Assembly (NCBI GenBank): GCA_030267565.1
Contig: BRXU01000011.1
Span: forward strand, 672,501 to 736,500
From: Pleodorina starrii
Lineage: Eukaryota; Chlorophyta; Chlorophyceae; Chlamydomonadales; Volvocaceae
Direction: 5' to 3'
Length of the DNA stretch: 64,000 nt
The notes under the pieces are model-generated. The model was not told the DNA's origin and made no database searches. It saw only the letters and a program-made list of their open reading frames with translations. Numbering within the stretch: position 1 is the first letter of the stretch; every line of letters begins with the position of its first letter. Of the stretch, positions 24,306-35,431 are shown piece by piece. The position numbers and the translations under genes are program-made.

Positions 24306-24839
24306 TCCATCATCCTTTACTCGCTGCGTAAACGACGTCTAAACAGGTGCTGCCATAGAATGCCGGTCTCCACCAGCCCGAAGTCCCGTCACCAGTAAAC
24401 ACTCCTGAACACTCTAGCAAGATCTCCGTTCAATTATACGCATTACATGAGTGGGATGGCAGTCAAAAACGAGGCACTGTGAATGCTGTTGGGGTGCTCA
24501 ACGTTAGTGGGGGCGCAGCTTAAGGATATTTAAGCTATCGTACAATTTACCAATACTGCAGGATAACGGAGTACTCTAATACGAGGCATCTGATGCGAAC
24601 GGTTCGAACGTGTGTCTGGGACAGCTAGGGACAGCTTTTACTCGCACGCCCCAACCTCGCAGTGCTAAATATGCCAACATCAAGACGTCATTAGCACGCT
24701 CAAAATTACGCATGTCGACTGAGACGGAGCCGGTGAACTGCCCTTACGGAAACGTGTACACAGAAAATGAAGGAAGTGCTGTGCCTGCACTATATATTCT
24801 TCGTACGGAATTCTGGGCATAATCGATATTAATGTAAAT

Positions 24840-25440
24840 CAAAAAACAATTAAACAATAATAAATACCAGCTTGTGCTGGGGCGGCCACCCATTGTGGCT
24901 CAGGACATGTACCGACTCGGTACATGTCCCGAGCCACGGATCGTGGCTCCCGGTCCCGCGGCGTACCGCTTCGTGGCGAGTAGTCAGAACGATCGGAAAA
25001 TAAGTAATTAAATATGTAATCCATTTGATTTGGGATATCAATTTGCGCTTGTGCGGCCCCGGATCGTGGCTCAGGACATGTCCCGAGTCGGTACATGTCC
25101 CGAGCCACGAATCGTGGCTCCCGCTCCCGCAGTGTACCGCTTCGTGGCGAGTAGCCAAACCCATCGGACATTTAATAATTTATTAAATAATACATTTCCG
25201 TTGGGATATTGGGTCGGAGCATGGGACCCGGTCCCATGGTGTGCCCCTGAATGGCGAGTCGTCAAAACGATCCAACATTACAAAGTCATAAAACAATCAT
25301 CATGCATTGAGATATGGGCTTGCGCTGGGGCGGCCCCGGATCGTGGCTCAGGACATGTACCGACTCGGTACATGTCCTGAGCCAGAGGGGTCTGTCATTG
25401 TTCGGTACATGTCCTGAGCCACGATCCGGGGCCGCCCCAG
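24840..25440 (+). repeat. Internal end-like (third) inverted-repeat block
   Basis: Nearly identical and in the same orientation to the right terminal block (31865-32468). It is fused at about 25407-25440 to the innermost module of a left-type end. It marks the junction of the two body copies. Confidence 0.85.
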
Positions 25441-28154
25441 CATTAGCTGTTATTCCAATACACTTTTATTATTTAACTACTTCTTTTATGTTCGATCGTT
25501 TGTAAATGGGCATACTAGTATTGTCGATCGCCGACGGGCTCTACGTAGCTGTTTATAGTTCGTTGTAGCGTTCGTTGTTCGTTGGATGGCTGGCGGCACA
25601 CTACACTTTGGTTGCGTACCGGCCATATCCTTTCACTTGTCGTTACACTCGTATAAACGACACCCACCACCGAGTTACACTCGTATAAACGACACCCACC
25701 ACCGACAACACACCTCTCAGCTCCCATCAGCTCAGCGGTCACTCGCTGTCACATGGGTCAAAGAATGCAGTACCGACCTCACAATACGACTTGCTCATGG
25801 AAGGGTTCCGCAGCAAAGGCAGCTAAACAATCGCCGCAGAGTTGTTGCGTGACGCCACCGTTGCCTTCACGAGCGGCCACCGGAGTGTGCAGTAGGTGGT
25901 ACGACGGAATGAAAGCGTGTGTTCGGAATGAAGTTATCCCAGAGAACGTCTGGAGCGAGGCGCGTGTGGTGGTGTAAGGTGAAGTGCGTGGCGTGCGTAT
26001 GTGAGTGCAGTGGTTTTTGGGCGGGGCCCCAGCGCGAAGCGCCCAGGGGGCCCCCGCCCTGTAGGATTGGCCATGTGGGGCGGAGGTCACAAAGCGGGTG
26101 TAGCAGGGGGCTTTGGGGTTGGGCAGCACGGTTGCGGTCTGAGCACGGTGAGGGCATGCCTCACCATGCCGTGTTGCGCCGGGTGGCAGGGAGGCGTGGC
26201 GTGCATACTTCCACTTGGCGAAAGAAGATGCTGCAGCTGGCGAAGGTCACAAAGCGGGTGTAGCAGGGTTGGGCCAATGTCACACAGAGGGTGCAGCGGG
26301 GAGGGCCAGCAAGGGCGCCACGCTGGCAAAGGCGGCGGCTCGGGTGAGCGCGGTGAAGGCCGTCGCCACAGCAACCCCAAAACTGCATTTTACGGAGAGT
26401 CCACGGAGAGCCTTTACGGTATGTAAACCGCATATTACTGGAGGAGACGGCAACCCAAAAATACCAAGTGCCCAGTACGATGGTAGTGAAAACCACCGAT
26501 TACATGACTGAAAGAATCTAAAGTTTTCCGGCGGCAAGATCCCTTTCCACGAAGTCCCCTAGCTGGGGATTGGGTTTGGCTAGTTCAGGCCGGCCCGGGC
26601 CGGACGGGTAGTTCAGCCCGATGCAGCCCAGTCCATACACAGGGCAACAGCAGGCCGGACTGGGCCAGACGGGTAGAGATAGAGATAGGTGAGGGCTGAC
26701 AGGCCTGCACAGGCCGCACTTACGCGCCCCATGGTCGCTCGCCTAAGCGCTTTTTCCCTGGGTTTGCTCCTTCCTGTCTGGGCTGGCTCGTGCTGTCTGG
26801 GCTGGTTGGTCTTTCCTCTGTCCTGGTGTGTTCGCTGCAGTGCACGGCCAGCTGGCCAGCTGGCTCTCCCGTTTTGGGTCTGAAGCCCGCTGTAACCGCT
26901 ATTATTACTTCCTTGGGAGGCTGGGTCTTGCTCCTGGCCACTAGCTCCCCCCAGCCGGCCCCCGCCAGCACAGCTACTCCCGGCCGCTAGCTCCAAGTCC
27001 ACTCCAAGGCCGCTAGCTCCATGTCCGTGCACTCCGTGCTGAACTGCGTTGCTTAAGGGCATTGGGGGGATTACATGAGGGACGGAAAACGCATAGCTAC
27101 ACAGCTGTTAACGGCCATTGGCGCCAGTTATTGAGACTGTATTAAACATTTGCTTCTGAAATCGGTCCCTTGACAAAATTCCGGCGTGGAAGAGACTGCC
27201 CACAAGGTTGATCCAGCCCTGGGTTGATCGGTACTCGGCGAACAGCTGGACCTCGTCGATGAGTCTGATACTTTCCGTAGCTTGTGTCACATGATTACCT
27301 GATACCTGAGGCAACTCTGCGAGCAGACCTTGAACTTATTGAAGCATCGCCTTGCTTTGACTTTTGTTATCGACAGTCAAGGACAAGTGTATACTGTAGG
27401 CAAAGGCGAAAGTACTTAGCTATTTCCAGTGTCAATTAATTGTACTCCAATTATATTGAAGGTAGAAGGAAGGCGTATTTGGCAGCAACGCGTATAGTGG
27501 GACGGTAGTTGGTTTCCGTGCTGTCATTGGGCTCCTATCCTGAGCCAGTATAGAAACCTAATGCACTTGAAAGGACATCTTTACAGCGCAAATGGTTACT
27601 ATGACGTTGTTGTGGTGCGCATGGCCTTCCTGTGGCGTTTTGTTCGTGCATGCATCCCGACGCAAATGACGGCAGTCGTCCTTTGTGGTGATGTTTCACC
27701 ATTGATGGTCCCGAATTTCGATAAGCACATTGGCACATTATTGCCAAGATCTGCGACAGCAAAGCTGTCAGCCAAACCCCAAACACCCCAAGGCCCCCAC
27801 GCACCCTGTCTTTCCTCCCTGTAACCTGGGCTGGGAATAGGGGCTGAGGCTTCAGGGCCGATGCTTCGCATCTGGGGCTAAACAGTTAGGAAATGAGGCT
27901 GGAGCTTCTCCTTGGACACTTGGCCTGAAGCTGGGGGGCTACGCCTTGGCGGCTGGGGGTGGAGACTAGGAGAGGCTAGGAGCTCGGTCTGGGGCTCGCG
28001 GTGGAGTGACATCTGGGACCTCAGGCTCTGAGCTTATGGGGCTAAGGCTTGGGTTGGGGCTCAGGGGATTGAGCACTGGCGCTAAGGGGCTGCGGATTGG
28101 TGCAAGAGATCGGAGCTGGGGATAGGTGAGAGGAGATAGGGTCCGGAGATCGGT

Positions 28155-30314
28155 GGCAGCCTCGGGGCTGGAGATGGGCGGAAGGGGCTCGGGGTTGGAA
28201 ATGTGCGGAAGGTGCATGGGGCTGGAGATGTGTGGAAGGTGCATCGGGCCTGAGATGGGTGGCAGGGTCTCGGAGCCGGAGATCGGTGGCACGGGCTCGG
28301 GGTTAGAGATGGGAGCGGAAGAGGCTCGGGGCCGGCGCTCAGTGCAAGGCGCTCGGTGCCGCACATGGGTGGCAGGGGCTCGGGGCCTGAGATGGGTGGC
28401 AGGGTCTCGGAGCCGGAGATCGGTGGCACGGGCTCGGGGTGAGAGATGGGAGCGGAAGAGGCTCGGGGCCGGTGATTAGTGCAAGGCGCTCGGTGCCGCA
28501 CATGGGTGGCAGGGGCTCGGGCCTGAGATGGGTGGCAGGGTATCGAAGCCGGAGATCGGTGGCACGGGCTCGGGGTGAGAAATGGGAGCAGAACAGGCTT
28601 GGGGCCGGCGGTAAGTGCAAGGCGCTCGGTGCCGCACATGGGTGGCAGGGGCTCGGGCCTGAGATGGGTGGCAGGGTCTCGGAGCCGGAGATCGGTGGCA
28701 CGGGCTCGGGGTGAGAGATGGGAGCGGAACAGGCTCGGGGCCGGCGGTTAGTGCAAGGCGCTCGGTGCCGCACATGGGTGGCAGGGGCTCGGGGCCTGAG
28801 ATGGGTGGCAGGGTCTCGGAGCCGGAGATCGGTGGCACGGGCTCGGGGTGAGAGATGGGAGCGGAAGAGGCTCGGGGCCGGCGCTTAGTGCAAGGCGCTC
28901 GGTGCCGCACATGGGTGGAAGGTGCATCGGGGCCTGAGATGGGTGGCAGGGTCTCGGAGCCGGAGATCGGTGGCACGGGCTCGGGGTGAGAGATGGGAGC
29001 GGAAGAGGCTCGGGGCCGGTGATTAGTGCAAGGCGCTCGGTGCCGCACATGGATGGCAGGGGCTCGGGGCCGGAGATGGGTGGCAGGGGCTCGTGGCTGG
29101 GGATGGGCGGAAGGTGCATGGGGTTGGAGATGGGAGCGGAAGAGGCTCGGGGCCGGCGCTTAGTGCAAGGCGCTCAGTGCCGCACATGGGTGGCAGGGGC
29201 TCGGGCCTGAGATGGGTGGCAGGGTCTCGGAGCCGGAGATCGGTGGCACGGGCTCGGGGTGAGAAATGGGAGCGGAACAGGCTCGGGGCCGGCGGTAAGT
29301 GCAAGGCGCTCGGTGCCGCACATGGGTGGCAGGGGCTCGGGCCTGAGATAGGTGGCAGGGTCTCGGAGCCGGAGATCGGTGGCACGGGCTCGGGGTGAGA
29401 GATGGGAGCGGAACAGGCTCGGGGCCGGCGCTTAGTGCAAGGCGCTCGGTGCCGCACATGGGTGGCAGGGGCTCGGGGCCTGAGATGGGTGGCAGGGTCT
29501 CGGAGCCGGAGATCGGTGGCACGGGCTCGGGGTGAGAGATGGGAGCGGAAGAGGCTCGGGGCCGGCGCTTAGTGCAAGGCGCTCGGTGCCGCACATGGGT
29601 GGAAGGTGCATCGGGGCCTGAGATGGGTGGCAGGGTCTCGGAGCCGGAGATCGGTGGCACGGGCTCGGGGTGAGAGATGGGAGCGGAAGAGGCTCGGGGC
29701 CGGTGATTAGTGCAAGGCGCTCGGTGCCGCACATGGATGGCAGGGGCTCGGGGCCGGAGATGGGTGGCAGGGGCTCGTGGCTGGGGATGGGCGGAAGGTG
29801 CATGGGGTTGGAGATGGGAGCGGAAGAGGCTCGGGGCCGGCGCTTAGTGCAAGGCGCTCAGTGCCGCACATGGGTGGCAGGGGCTCGGGCCTGAGATGGG
29901 TGGCAGGGTCTCGGAGCCGGAGATCGGTGGCACGGGCTCGGGGTGAGAAATGGGAGCGGAACAGGCTCGGGGCCGGCGGTAAGTGCAAGGCGCTCGGTGC
30001 CGCACATGGGTGGCAGGGGCTCGGGCCTGAGATAGGTGGCAGGGTCTCGGAGCCGGAGATCGGTGGCACGGGCTCGGGGTGAGAGATGGGAGCGGAACAG
30101 GCTCGGGGCCGGCGCTTAGTGCAAGGCGCTCGGTGCCGCACATGGGTGGCAGGGGCTCGGGGCCTGAGATGGGTGGCAGGGTCTCGGAGCCGGAGATCGG
30201 TGGCACGGGCTCGGGGTGAGAGATGGGAGCGGAAGAGGCTCGGGGCCGGCGGTTAGTGCAAGGCGCTCGGTGCCGCACATGGGTGGAAGGTGCATCGGGC
30301 CTGAGATGGGTATT
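28155..30314 (+). repeat. 137-bp satellite array, copy B (expanded)
   Basis: About 15 units. A five-unit (684-bp) higher-order block is repeated: the segment near 28748-29119 recurs at 29432-29803, and 29023-29457 recurs at 29707-30141. Copy A has only one such block, and the net difference is 409 bp, about three units. Confidence 0.9.
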
Positions 30315-30478
30315 AGGATGCGAGAGTTACAATGAGGGACCACTAGGGTCCTGCGCTGCGTCAACTCAGAACCTCACGGGCCTGCCGACTGCAGACCAGC
30401 ACCCTCCCTCGTGTCCGCTCATCATTGAGGGAGGGTTGGTCCCATGGGACCCACCGGCGGTTAGTGCTAGGGCACTGC

Positions 30479-31166
30479 CTAATGTGGCAGCCTGGCACGG
30501 ATGTGGTCGTTCGCGTCCGTGTGGAGGAAAGGGTGGGTGCTTGGGACATCATCCCAGTTCGCGCGGGCGTCTCTAACCAGCGCAAAACAGCGTAGGCGCT
30601 CCCAAAAAGCTGCTTCGATACTTATCCCTACTCGATCGCAAAAACCTTGATCGGGCGCGGCTGCCCGGGACTTGTAAAGCAACTGCCGCCCTCGTTCCAG
30701 CGCTACCATTGCCGCCAGCACAACAATATCCCAAACCTTGCCTACGATGCCTACCGGTGGCTCAGCCAGCCATAATTCACATCGGGGGATGTGGCCGCCG
30801 GTCGCACCCTCTAGTTTCGACCTCAAATGTTGCGCTACTCTGCAGTCCCAAAAGTGACGCATGCGGTATGGTATCCCTGCACGGGCACCTCGCCACATTT
30901 GGGCCTCCCAATTGCGCACGGTGCATGGGGAAGCCCGCAAAGCCGTCCATCGCCAAACGCCAATACGGTTCTTTATTCTCGTTCTCCCACTTCACCTTCC
31001 AAAGGCGGACAAAAGTGGGCTCCCACTTGGCTACTCTCTGCTCCGTGGGTTCTGGCGTGCCCATCGCCTCACCCACGAAAGCCTGGTGCTTTGCACGTAA
31101 CTCCGCCCTTGCCCCATCCATCTGCAGCCAGGTCGCCACTCGCGTGGAGAGTTGGGCGAGTGGCAA
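30479..31166 (-). pseudogene. LINE relic (RT-associated zinc-binding region), copy B
   Basis: Same two frames and the same frameshift as the copy-A relic, offset by 7,024 bp. The shared frameshift shows that the decay came before the duplication. Confidence 0.65.
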
Positions 31167-31864
31167 TGCTGTCTCTCCAACTCTCCATCCTAACAGGCTC
31201 GGGGCCGGTGATTAGTGCAAGGCGCTCGGTGCCGCACATGGGTGGCAGGGGCTCGGGCCTGAGATGGGTGGTAGGGGCTCGTGGCTGGGGATGGGCGGAA
31301 GGTGCATGGGGTTGGAGATGGGCGGCAATTCCATCATCCTTTACTCGCTGCGTAAACGACGTCTAAACAGGTGCTGCCATAGAATGCCGGTCTCCACCAG
31401 CCCGAAGTCCCGTCACCAGTAAACACTCCTGAACACTCTAGCAAGATCTCCGTTCAATTATACGCATTACATGAGTGGGATGGCAGTCAAAAACGAGGCA
31501 CTGTGAATGCTGTTGGGGTGCTCAACGTTAGTGGGGGCGCAGCTTAAGGATATTTAAGCTATCGTACAATTTACCAATACTGCAGGATAACGGAGTACTC
31601 TAATACGAGGCATCTGATGCGAACGGTTCGAACGTGTGTCTGGGACAGCTAGGGACAGCTTTTACTCGCACGTCACAACCTCGCAGTGCTAAATATGCCA
31701 ACATCAAGACGTCATTAGCACGCTCAAAATTACGCATGTCGACTGAGACGGAGCCGGTGAACTGCCCTTACGGAAACGTGTACACAGAAAATGAAGGAAG
31801 TGCTGTGCCTGCACTATATATTCTTCGTACGGAATTCTGGGCATAATCGATATTAATGTAAATC

Positions 31865-32468
31865 AAAAAACAATTAAACAATAATAAATACCAGCTTGTG
31901 CTGGGGCGGCCACCCATTGTGGCTCAGGACATGTACCGACTCGGTACATGTCCCGAGCCACGGATCGTGGCTCCCGGTCCCGCGGCGTACCGCTTCGTGG
32001 CGAGTAGTCAGAACGATCGGAAAATAAGTAATTAAATATGTAATCCATTTGATTTGGGATGTCAATTTGCGCTTGTGCGGCCCCGGATCGTGGCTCAGGA
32101 CATGTCCCGAGTCGGTACATGTCCCGAGCCACGAATCGTGGCTCCCGCTCCCGCAGTGTACCGCTTCGTGGCGAGTAGCCAAACCCATCGGACATTTAAT
32201 AATTTATTAAATAATACATTTCCGTTGGGATATTGGGTCGGAGCATGGGACCCGGTCCCATGGTGTGCCCCTGAATGGCGAGTCGTCAAAACGATCCAAC
32301 ATTACAAAGTCATAAAACAATCATCATGCATTGAGATATGGGCTTGCGCTGGGGCGGCCCCGGATCGTGGCTCAGGACATGTACCGACTCGGTACATGTC
32401 CTGAGCCAGAGGGGTCTGTCATTGTTCGGTACATGTCCTGAGCCACGATCCGGGGCCGTAACCTAACT
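31865..32468 (+). repeat. Right terminal inverted-repeat block
   Basis: The inverse of the left block. On the minus strand the outer ~125 bp read the same series of motifs as 18033-18156, including the GAACAATGACAGACCCCTC spacer. The next arm (about 32215-32320) matches 18190-18290 with a few substitutions. Palindromic modules lie at about 31915-31965, 32085-32135 and 32355-32458. Confidence 0.85.
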
Positions 32469-32476
32469 CGCTGGGG
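32469..32476 (+). repeat. Target-site duplication of inserted element, copy 2
   Basis: CGCTGGGG, matching 18025-18032. Confidence 0.8.
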
Positions 32477-33409
32477 AGGCGCCCTGCCTCAGAACCCTCA
32501 GGTCAAGCGACACCGGGCAGTGATCGCTCATGAGGCTGCCCACCTTCACTCCTGATTGCGCAACGGGTATGTTCGTGACCTGCAGACGATCCGCTCGGAA
32601 GAACAGGGCGGGAGATGCGACAAACAAATCTATCATGCTACGCCCCTGTCCCGCAGGGCTCCAAAACGTGCACGCGCCTTGAGGATCACCGTTCACTCGA
32701 CCATTCAAAACAACCAGCTCCAATTCCTGACAGAGGGCCGCCAGCGCCCGAAAACATTATCTGAGGTGTCCTCGGACCGACGTGGAGGGATGGCGCGCAA
32801 AAGGTTGGCCTGCCCCAGCTCCGCTTGAGTGAATTCTGCTAGTTCCGCGTCACCGTCGACATCGGGAAGCTCGCTAGCTCCAGCAACTCTGGCGTTGAGA
32901 TCGCCCAACATCAGAACCTCGTCGCCAGGCTGTTGAAAACGCCGCACCAGAGCGCGAACCCTATCCATGACACGCCTCATTACGCTATCCTGCGAACTGC
33001 GACCACCCAACGAATAAACACGAGACCCCAGAGGTGCGGCATAGACAGCACCGATGACCAGCCCGTTACCACCGAGGTCCAACGCGTCCCCCTGGAGCCG
33101 CAGCCAAACACTGTTCATGCCCCTAGGGGCATCAGACGACGTGCAATGCGTTACGTAGCGCGCGATGCGTTGATGAACCCAAACACAGACACCCCCACGA
33201 TCCCTTGAACGACCAGCGAAAAAACACCGCGACCCATCCGGTATAAGTCGAGAAAGTCGGCCCGTGAGTGTCCCGTGAGTTTCAGTAAGCACGACAATGT
33301 CGTACCGCAGTGCGAGATTGAGAAGCTCGCGTTGCTCTAATTTCCATTCCGTAACGCCCCGCAAGTTCCACTGAATTATGCGAAGCGGTTCATTCCTCCG
33401 GGAAGGGTC
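32469..33409 (-). pseudogene. LINE ORF2, APE-type endonuclease part (frameshifted)
   Basis: Starts without its own ATG, directly after the ORF1 TAG and in the same frame: RIIQWNLRGVTEWKL. Endonuclease/exonuclease/phosphatase residues are visible: Asn in QWNLRG, Glu in VVLTETHGT, Asp-x-Asn in LMLGDLNARV, SMIDLFVASP and the final SDH in SDHCPVSLDL. A single missing base in a T run at about 32740 shifts the frame after TSDNVF; the downstream frame resumes at ALAALCQELELVVLNGR. The frame then reaches the element insertion at PA codons (32469-32476). Confidence 0.88.
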
Positions 33410-34306
33410 CTAAACCCGAGTGTCCATCGGAGAGGTTCCCGGAGCGGGGACGCCACCAGCGCCACCCTGCCCTCGCCCGCGCCCCAGAGCCACCCTGGTC
33501 TGCCCGCCGCCACTGCCCCCGCCGGTCCCACCTCCGAGCGGCGCGGCATTCGCTCCTGACGCATTGCGGTTGCCGCCCGCCGTCTGTCCATTGCTGGCTC
33601 CCGCCGCGCTGCCGCCGACGCCCGCCGCGCTGCCGTTGCGGCCCTCCGTGTTGCTAGGCTGCCATGGTCCGTTGTAGGGCCGCCAGACCTCGTCGTCCTT
33701 GACCTGAATGTCGACGCCGTTCACCCAGCGTACGACCCGGTTCTCCTCGTTCCGGAGCCGGGCGAAAGTTGGCGTCCGCTGTTTTTTGAGTTCGAGGCCC
33801 CGCTTCGTTAGCGAGTCCTGGAACACGAAGTTGTTGGAGGTGGCCCCCCCAAGCTGCCTCTGAACGTGTCTGAGCGCGGTGATGACGCGGCCCCGGCTGT
33901 CCGCGTTGAACACCACATCCGCCATCGCGCAGCCTGCGTGGCGCCCGGCCTCTGTAAGCTGGATAGTTGGTGCCGCCGCGCGAGAATCCAGCCGGGGAAT
34001 GACGTCGACGTGTATCCTGCCAAAGCAGCTGGTGTCCTGGAGCGCTTTGTCCAATGTCGAGGCCAGTTGTTCAATGATCGCCGGAGGAGCCCGAACAAGC
34101 AGCTTTCCCGGGCGGTACAGCTGCTCCATTTTCTGATCAATCTTCTGTTCAATGATGACTACCAGCTCTCCAGTCACGTCCACCTTCAACTTGTCGAACC
34201 CCTCCGCCAACTTGTCAGCCACCTCCTTAGTGAACAGTACACGTTGCTTATCCATCGCCGCGCTTAGGACAGCGTCGAGGTCCGCCCTCGTGAGAGGTTG
34301 GCTCAT
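33410..34306 (-). CDS. LINE ORF1 protein (predicted nucleic-acid-binding)
   Basis: 298 aa from the ATG at 34306. The N-terminal third is charged and heptad-like (DKLAEGFDKLKVDV, IEQKIDQKMEQL), suggesting a coiled coil. The middle part (about residues 70-210) is a folded-looking domain without CCHC knuckles. The C-terminus is Gly/Ala/Asn-rich with RGRGQGG, an RGG-like RNA-binding tail. It ends ...MDTRV-TAG, and the frame continues without interruption into the endonuclease. The role in RNP assembly is inferred from LINE ORF1 proteins in general. Confidence 0.75.
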   Translation of the reverse strand: MSQPLTRADLDAVLSAAMDKQRVLFTKEVADKLAEGFDKLKVDVTGELVVIIEQKIDQKMEQLYRPGKLLVRAPPAIIEQLASTLDKALQDTSCFGRIHVDVIPRLDSRAAAPTIQLTEAGRHAGCAMADVVFNADSRGRVITALRHVQRQLGGATSNNFVFQDSLTKRGLELKKQRTPTFARLRNEENRVVRWVNGVDIQVKDDEVWRPYNGPWQPSNTEGRNGSAAGVGGSAAGASNGQTAGGNRNASGANAAPLGGGTGGGSGGGQTRVALGRGRGQGGAGGVPAPGTSPMDTRV

Positions 34307-34372
34307 GGCGGCTTCAAACTCTGCACGGAGCTCCTGGCGTCTGGCAACTACCTGGGCGTCTAGTCTTTGAGC

Positions 34373-34385
34373 CTACACACGGCTT
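34373..34385 (+). repeat. LINE target-site duplication, copy 2
   Basis: CTACACACGGCTT, identical to 14972-14984, immediately upstream of the LINE 5' end on its coding strand. Confidence 0.85.
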
Positions 34386-35431
34386 CTAGCTCCATGCTCC
34401 AACGGCCCAGGGACCCGAGCACCCGACACGATCGAGTGCGAGCCCGAAAGGGCCTCCTTGGTGTAACGCCCACATCCCGAGCAGATATCTTGGATACTCG
34501 TACCTGCCTCCAACCTCCAACCTCCAACCGCCGGAACACTTACGGTACCGCCGGCGCCGAAACCTCAACAGACGACGGCGGCTGCTGCGGCTTTCCGCCG
34601 CTGCGATTCAAAGTTTCAAACACGGTAAGATACATCAACACTCACCATGCAGTTCAAACGGCCCTCCAACGGCTCTCATAGTCTCATTCGTAGGGCACGC
34701 CGCTGAGCAGCAGACCCCCAGCGCACACCGCCGTTCCCCAAGAGTCGTACAACCGAACCAAGTCGTACAACCGAACCAAGTCAATTTTTATCCATCACTC
34801 CCGACGGGACCCCCCTCACCTCATCTCACCTCAACTCAAGGCCCAACGCCGCAACGCAACAGCACAAAGCTGTCCAGCCCCTACCTCTAGCTTTCTGATC
34901 TGCCCCTAGCTAGCTGCTCTCACACCAAGCCAAGCCTCCGACCCCACTGCACAGCCCCATCCACTCACCTCCCGTCCCCTCCCCGTCTCGCTGGCCTCAA
35001 ATCTCATCCACACCTACAGGTACCTCCACAACAACAACCGCCCCAGCCGAGCCGCTTCAGGTTCCGCTGCCACTCGGGATGGTGCGCACGGAGCCGTCCA
35101 TGCACGCTCCCAATCCACCGCAACAAAAACCCAAACAAGACAACACAACCGATGCGTGCGTGCGTGCGTGCGCACACGTGCAACGAAACGTTGCAGTTCG
35201 AGAGAGCGCCTCCCTCCGCGCCGAAGCCTCGACCCTCGAGCGAGCCCGGGCGCATGCGGTGACCCTCTAGGCCCGGCCGCTGTCGCTCAGCCACACGCGA
35301 GCTGCGCAACCCGCTGCCCGGCCGCTGCCAGGTCCCGGACAGGGGACAGGTCACAGGCCCCCAGCACGAAGCGGCCCCGAGTCCCAGGCGCCGCGAGCGT
35401 CGCGCGACCCGCCCGCCCTCCCGCCTGGCGG
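34386..35431. other. Intergenic, 3' flank of Vps55-like gene
   Basis: No gene supported. It contains short direct repeats (for example GTCGTACAACCGAACCAA twice at about 34745-34780) and a GTGC/GCGT-rich patch at about 35150-35170. Before the LINE inserted, it was continuous with 14167-14984. Confidence 0.4.

Larger units (their letters stand above)
18792..25406 (+). repeat. Internal tandem duplication, copy A (6,615 bp)
   Basis: Copy A and copy B (25407-32430) are nearly identical. Up to about 28.8 kb they align at a constant offset of 6,615, and after the satellite array at 7,024. I saw only isolated substitutions outside the array (for example near 20910/27525, 24650/31675 and 25040/32064). 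The junction lies within the palindromic module, which both copies share. Confidence 0.9.
25407..32430 (+). repeat. Internal tandem duplication, copy B (7,024 bp)
   Basis: Same content and order as copy A. It is 409 bp longer because the satellite array is expanded. It ends in the right terminal inverted-repeat block. Confidence 0.9.
18033..32468. mobile_element. Foldback-like DNA element with long modular terminal inverted repeats, internally duplicated
   Basis: A 14,436-bp insertion in the LINE. Its ends are inverted copies. The left begins CAGTAAGG and the right, on the opposite strand, (G)AGTTAGG; both continue into a shared run through CCCCGGATCGTGGCTC, GAACAATGACAGACCCCTC and a perfect palindromic core. 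Similarity resumes further in (CTTTGTAATGTTGGATCG, TGCTCCGACCCAATATCCCA). The 8-bp duplication and the modular ends resemble foldback or hAT-like non-autonomous elements; I cannot assign a superfamily. The interior is two tandem copies of a body (18792-25406 and 25407-32430) that encode no transposase I can see. A third end-like block lies at the internal junction (about 24840-25440). Confidence 0.8.
14985..34372 (-). mobile_element. LINE (APE-type non-LTR retrotransposon), interrupted by a 14.4-kb insertion
   Basis: Reading on the minus strand: a short 5' UTR (34307-34372), ORF1 (33410-34306), APE endonuclease (32469-33409), the foreign insertion (18033-32468), reverse transcriptase (15178-18032), a 3' UTR, and a 3' end in short ATC repeats (about 14985-14998). 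Flanking 13-bp direct repeats mark target-primed insertion. Without the insert the LINE is about 4.95 kb. ORF2 endonuclease and RT join in frame across the insertion site. An in-frame TAG separates ORF1 from the endonuclease, and one single-base frameshift lies in the endonuclease, so this copy is probably inactive. It sits between the PTB promoter and the 3' flank of the Vps55-like gene. Confidence 0.9.

Noticed and set aside
18792..32430. A transposase gene within the foldback element body
   Set aside because: Both strands were read; only the LINE relic and repeats were found, and no DDE-type motif series or long non-repetitive frame.
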